DNA from: Paenibacillus lupini
GTDB lineage: Bacteria > Bacillota > Bacilli > Paenibacillales > Paenibacillaceae
Assembly (NCBI RefSeq): GCF_011761355.1
Contig: NZ_JAASRW010000003.1
Location: 767,188-831,187, forward strand
DNA: 64,000 bases
Direction of reading: 5' to 3'
How positions within the stretch are numbered: the first letter of the stretch is position 1; the number at the start of each line of letters is the position of its first letter. Of this stretch, positions 60,593-64,000 are shown in pieces. The notes beneath the pieces were generated by a model. It was not told the DNA's origin. It ran no database searches and was given only the letters and a program-made list of their open reading frames with translations. A program made the translations under genes and the position numbers.

Positions 60593-60727
60593 GGAAACCT
60601 CCCTAAAATCTAGGTTGACTGTTTCGAAATTTGTCAATTTTCACACAAGCCAGTCGAAAAGCTTTGGGCAGCTTAATCAACATGTCACCTTTCATCGCAT
60701 ATAGTGTAGTAAGGTGGTGATGATGAA

Positions 60728-61042
60728 GTGACATTTACACTTGTCGACTGGATTAAGTACACGTTATGGGGCGTATTCGGATTCATGATTATTGATTTCG
60801 TAATTGCCTTTTCCAAGTCGTTCTGGGAAGGAAGCTTCAAGCAGACATCATTTCTTCCTTATCTGAAGGACATTCTATTCTACGTATATCCGCTATATTT
60901 CCTCATATCGATTGTATCCCTGGACCCGACGGAATGGACGCTAATTACGTTGTACTTCATAGGCGGACTATCGCTTATAGTCAAGTACGTAATCGACATT
61001 ATCGACCGGTTCCGTCCAAAAGGCGAAGAAGAAATAGACTAA
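60728..61042 (+). CDS. small three-TM membrane protein
   Basis: A 104-residue hydrophobic protein: three membrane segments (about 9-28, 40-60 and 68-90; KDILFYVYPLYFLISI and LITLYFIGGLSLIVKYVI) and a charged C-terminus. The start is GTG, 10 bases after AAGGTGG. Holin-like size and topology is possible, but no phage or lysin gene is near. No family recognised. Confidence 0.6.
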   Translation: MTFTLVDWIKYTLWGVFGFMIIDFVIAFSKSFWEGSFKQTSFLPYLKDILFYVYPLYFLISIVSLDPTEWTLITLYFIGGLSLIVKYVIDIIDRFRPKGEEEID

Positions 61043-61050
61043 GTGCACTA

Positions 61051-61151
61051 CGCAAGCAAAGGTTCTTCCTAGCTGTTGTTTCCGGATTCTTTGAACAATC
61101 GTACTAGTGGTCCGAATCCGGCAACTACCTCAGAACCTTTACTTGCTCCGT
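61051..61151 (+). repeat. left arm of a long inverted repeat
   Basis: About 100 bases that match the reverse complement of 61406-61526 in blocks: CGCAAG, GTTCTTCC, GCTGTTGTTTCCGGATTC, TTGAACAATCG, TGGTCCGAATCCGG and TTTACTTGCTCCGT. It also contains an internal dyad (TCCGGATTC and GAATCCGG). It begins 9 bases after the end of the small membrane protein gene. Confidence 0.8.
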
Positions 61152-61195
61152 TTCGAACAAGTGAAAAAGGTTCATCACTGCTCGATGAACCGCAA

Positions 61196-61226
61196 AAAGA
61201 AAAGACCCCTTGAGGGTCTTTTTTTG
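61196..61226 (+). terminator. terminator inside the inverted-repeat element
   Basis: AAAAGACCC/GGGTCTTTT stem with T7 tail between the two arms. It could terminate the small membrane protein transcript from the left. Confidence 0.82.
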
Positions 61227-61351
61227 CATGTGAGCACGTCAATCCAAATAAGTCGCAAAAACCGTACTACAGATGTCAAGCGTGCGAGCAGCATAATGCT
61301 GCGAGCCAGAGAGAGGAGCGGGTAAAATAAAAAAAGACCCGCAAAGGTTTT

Positions 61352-61386
61352 AACTGTTTCATCCTAAAACGATGAAACAGTTTCTT
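61352..61386 (-). terminator. hairpin of the YesN-type regulator gene
   Basis: AACTGTTTCAT/ATGAAACAGTT pair around a 9-base loop (61352-61382). On the minus strand, about 20 bases further, lies GGGTCTTTTTTT, so this can terminate the regulator transcript. Confidence 0.65.
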
Positions 61387-61405
61387 TTGTGGCGTAACGT
61401 GTGGC

Positions 61406-61526
61406 ACGGAGCAAGTAAATGTGCTGGAGAAGCGTAGCGTTCGCCTTTGTTTCCGGATTCGGACCATTGGGCCGATTGTTCAAGGAATCCGGAAACAACA
61501 GCGATCGGAAGAACATTCACTTGCGC
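61406..61526 (-). repeat. right arm of a long inverted repeat
   Basis: Reverse complement of the left arm with a roughly 14-base insertion near the inner edge. It has a strong self-dyad TTTGTTTCCGGATTC (61446-61460) and GAATCCGGAAACAA (61485-61498). The two arms bracket about 255 bases containing two hairpins and no gene. The element is the only content of the 512-base gap 61043-61554. Confidence 0.8.
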
Positions 61527-61554
61527 AGTGCCATGCCCTTTAGGTTACCCACAA

Positions 61555-63177
61555 CTAAACCCGAGCATCGTCCCGATACTCTTGGGGAGTCACATCAAAG
61601 AACTTCTTAAACACGCGGATGAAATACGCTGTGTTATTATACCCGACAATCTCAGCGATCTCGAACACTTTCCCCGGCGTCGTTCGAAGCAGGAAAGCCG
61701 CTTTTTCCATACGCAGCCGATACACATACTCCGTCAGCGGTTCACCGGTCTCGGCTTTATAGATCTTCGACAGGTATACAGGGTGAAGATGAACATGATC
61801 AGCAATTGCAGGTAAGGACACATCCTTCGCCAGATGAATATCGATGAAGGACCGAACTGAACGGACGATGGAGCTATGATTATCCTTCAGCTCTTGCTCC
61901 GCATCTTCCCGGATTCCCTGCAAAATACGAATCGACCACTCCATCAATTGTGCCGCAGTGGTATAAGCAGGAGAATGGAAGAACTTCAAGGCTTCAGGAG
62001 ACAGAACCGTTGACAACAGCTTGCCATTTTTGTGGATGATATACGAAAAGGCTCCCGCCAGCACGTGATAAGCCTCAATCAACTGCTCGGATACATCCTG
62101 CTCATTACCCGCCTCCAGCATATCCTTGAAGATATGCCGGATTTTGGCCTCAATGTCATCAAACCTTCCGGCATCCAGAAGACTAATCAGGGTAGGAGGC
62201 TCGTATAAAGACCAAATCGTATGGATCGGGCTAGTCTCCACGGCTTCTTGTGTGGTGACGAATAATCCTTTCCCATGTCCCATCTTCCTGCGCATAGTAG
62301 TAACGGCTTGCTCGTAGATCTCTTTAGCCTGACTAGGAAACTGCCCCCAGCCTCCGACCAGTATGGAGATGGCTCCCTTAAGATAGTTCTGAACATTCGT
62401 TTGGATTTGCGCGGCATAACGTTCCAGCAGACTCTTCGCATCCATTCCCGCAAGGGAAGAATCCCTTGGCTTGACCAGCAGTACGATATAATCATGGGCA
62501 TCGCGAGTATGCCAGATATAATAATCATTTTGCATCATTTCACTTGTAATATTGCAGATGGCATATTCCATAAGCGCCGCATCTTGTCCGGGCATTTCTG
62601 CAAAACGCTCTTCCATCCGAATAAGCATTATACCTATGTTATCTCCATCAGCAAAAGGCAGGCCAAGCAGCTTCAGCTTGTCCGCCACTGCAGCCTGCGA
62701 GCTGCCTCTAAGCAGCTCATTCAGCGTGTTAGCACGAAGCAAAGGCAGATTCTCGTTTAAGGTATAAAGCGTCTTTTGGTAGGAAGCAACCTCTTCCCAT
62801 TTTTCCTTGATCTGATTAACGACACGTTGTACGGACTCAAGAAGATCCTCGTCACTTACCGGCTTGAGCAAGTAATCAAAGGTATTCTGGGCAATTGCTT
62901 GTTTGGCATAGTCAAAATCGGCATAGCCGGTGAGCAGAATCGTTTTTACATGCGGCCATTTGTTGTTAATCTGCGTTATTAGCTCAATCCCCGACATCCC
63001 CGGCATTCGGATATCTGTGATGACAATATCGACGGCATGATCCTCCATAATTTGAAGGGCCATTGGGCCGGATAAGGCTTCATGTACAACCGTAATTCCG
63101 CATTCTTCCCATGGAATCGTCTCAGCTAGTGTCTCTACAACGGACCGTTCATCATCTACCAATAAAAGCTGTAACAT
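61555..63177 (-). CDS. YesN-like response regulator with AraC output
   Basis: A 540-residue response regulator. Receiver domain at residues 1-120 (LLVDDERSVVETLAETIPW; phosphorylation Asp in VDIVITDIRMPGMSG near residue 55; Lys in YLLKPVSDEDLL near residue 106). A central linker of about 250 residues is followed by a C-terminal AraC domain: SLPAIADHVHLHPVYLSKIY and FEIAEIVGYNNTAYFIRVF. This is the long YesN/YtdP type found with sugar uptake systems. Its partner kinase gene starts 27 bases upstream on the same strand. Confidence 0.93.
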   Translation of the reverse strand: MLQLLLVDDERSVVETLAETIPWEECGITVVHEALSGPMALQIMEDHAVDIVITDIRMPGMSGIELITQINNKWPHVKTILLTGYADFDYAKQAIAQNTFDYLLKPVSDEDLLESVQRVVNQIKEKWEEVASYQKTLYTLNENLPLLRANTLNELLRGSSQAAVADKLKLLGLPFADGDNIGIMLIRMEERFAEMPGQDAALMEYAICNITSEMMQNDYYIWHTRDAHDYIVLLVKPRDSSLAGMDAKSLLERYAAQIQTNVQNYLKGAISILVGGWGQFPSQAKEIYEQAVTTMRRKMGHGKGLFVTTQEAVETSPIHTIWSLYEPPTLISLLDAGRFDDIEAKIRHIFKDMLEAGNEQDVSEQLIEAYHVLAGAFSYIIHKNGKLLSTVLSPEALKFFHSPAYTTAAQLMEWSIRILQGIREDAEQELKDNHSSIVRSVRSFIDIHLAKDVSLPAIADHVHLHPVYLSKIYKAETGEPLTEYVYRLRMEKAAFLLRTTPGKVFEIAEIVGYNNTAYFIRVFKKFFDVTPQEYRDDARV

Positions 63178-63204
63178 GCTGTTTCACCTGCTTTTTTATA
63201 TAAT

Positions 63205-64000
63205 TTAAGATCTAGTGTCATTCCAAGAAATAGTTGTCTTGACTCCGCCTAATTCCGAACGGGAATAGGAGAGTCCAGCTTCTTCGCCAAATAAATAAAT
63301 CAATCTCTGATGTACATTCCATGTCCCGCAGCCCATCTTATCATCAAGCGGCTTGGTCAGGCTGAGCTGCAGCTCATTTATCTTTTCATCGGACATACCA
63401 ACCCCGCTGTCTTCTACGGTAATTCTGTAAACGCCATCATTTTCATGAAAACCTCGGATGATGATCTCCCCATCCTCCACCTGCGGTTCAAGACCGTGGA
63501 TAATGGCATTCTCAACAATCGGCTGCAAGGTTAGTCGGGAAATCGTTTTGTCCAATATATCATCGGGCACATCAATCGTAAATCGCATCCTCTCAAGTCG
63601 GAGAGACTGGATTTCCAAGTAATTGGTGATCATACTGACCTCTTCGCGAATCGTAGCGACATCGTTCTCGGACCTCGTAATGTATCGGAAATACTCCCCT
63701 AAATTCAGCGCCATGGCAACCACAGCTTTTTCGTTTTTCATCCGAGCCATGTTCTTGATATAGAACAGACAGTTGTATAGAAAATGCGGGTTGATCTGGG
63801 ATTGAAGATGCTTTAGGGTCGCCTCGCGCCTGCGAAGCTTCTCTTCGTATACATTCTCAATCAGCTCTTGAATCCGCTGAGCCATGATGTTGAATCTTGC
63901 CAGTAATAGGCTGAATTCACTGTTGCCGGAGTGACGCAAACGGACCGAAAAGTCGCCAGATGACAGACGTTTTGTCCCACGAACAAGCTGCAAGAGTGGC
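63205..64000 (-). CDS. YesM-like sensor histidine kinase (N-terminus outside the window)
   Basis: C-terminal 265 residues of a YesM-type kinase; the frame stays open to the right edge. It shows the end of a HAMP region (FSVRLRHSGNSEFSLLLARF), the His-kinase region SQINPHFLYNCLFYIKNM with the phosphoacceptor His in PHFLYN, then the ATP-binding part: PIVENAIIHGLEP (N box) and EDSGVGMSDEKI (G1), ending QRLIYLFGEEAGLSYS. It senses an extracellular signal through a missing N-terminal membrane domain and phosphorylates the regulator encoded 27 bases downstream. Confidence 0.93.
   Translation of the reverse strand, partial: PLLQLVRGTKRLSSGDFSVRLRHSGNSEFSLLLARFNIMAQRIQELIENVYEEKLRRREATLKHLQSQINPHFLYNCLFYIKNMARMKNEKAVVAMALNLGEYFRYITRSENDVATIREEVSMITNYLEIQSLRLERMRFTIDVPDDILDKTISRLTLQPIVENAIIHGLEPQVEDGEIIIRGFHENDGVYRITVEDSGVGMSDEKINELQLSLTKPLDDKMGCGTWNVHQRLIYLFGEEAGLSYSRSELGGVKTTISWNDTRS

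Noticed and set aside
60728-61042. Holin of a prophage
   Set aside because: Size and topology fit, but no lysin, portal, terminase or other phage gene is in the window.

Overview
The window looks like chromosome from a spore-forming, cellulose/chitin/xylan-degrading Bacillota bacterium, most likely Paenibacillus or a close relative. Supporting evidence: two germinant-receptor operons, a LysM/L,D-transpeptidase, a bacillithiol gene (yojF-bshB2), a B. subtilis-like yerB/yerC/dgkB/rlmCD gene set, a GH11 xylanase, an AA10 lytic polysaccharide monooxygenase with Fn3 and CBM5/12 domains, LplABC-type sugar import with YesMN/AraC-type regulators, and palindromic intergenic repeats. Shine-Dalgarno sites are strong and Gram-positive in type. 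No rRNA, tRNA, CRISPR array, intact insertion sequence or prophage was seen.

Layout. 0-12 kb: esterase-like hydrolase, YerB lipoprotein, a DUF47-PiT phosphate transport pair behind a possible PhoP box, the secreted LPMO, a repeat-rich spacer, a DUF559 nuclease-like/HTH protein, then yerC-cbiX-dgkB and rlmCD. 12-21.6 kb: quinone-reductase/HxlR pair, beta-helix lipoprotein, GH11 xylanase with a cre-like site, a SUMF1-domain lipoprotein, two decayed genes (an M28 aminopeptidase fragment and a DUF6882-like pseudogene), hydrolases, CapA, GNAT and APH-like kinase. 21.6-29 kb (minus strand): gerABC operon 1 and a heterodimeric ABC exporter. 29-32 kb: aminoglycoside nucleotidyltransferase-like gene with a 10-codon leader ORF, and an NmrA reductase/TetR pair. 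32-37.6 kb: a five-gene germinant-receptor operon (B-A-B-C plus a small two-TM protein) behind a sigma-G-like promoter.

37.6-43 kb: LysM-L,D-transpeptidase, an Fsr-type MFS exporter with a divergent AraC regulator, a MerR-thioredoxin operon with a textbook MerR promoter, and a methyltransferase. 43.5-52 kb: a carbohydrate uptake locus (two permeases, binding lipoprotein, membrane-bound AraC sensor-regulator, beta-helix protein) with a perfect cre match in the regulator promoter region. 52-61 kb: many small stand-alone genes (VOC protein with an apparent CTG start, SDR, GNATs, DUF1801, DinB, bshB2, GntR). 61-64 kb: a roughly 475-bp element bounded by long inverted repeats, then a YesN/YesM two-component pair cut by the window edge.

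Most promising leads: the B-A-B-C-D germination operon with its candidate D subunit, the CTG-initiated VOC gene, the leader ORF fused by ATGA overlap to the nucleotidyltransferase gene, the MerR-thioredoxin redox unit, and the long inverted-repeat element near 61 kb. I did not find a clearly new multi-gene defence or biosynthetic system. All functional calls come from reading motifs and family resemblance; no database search was run.
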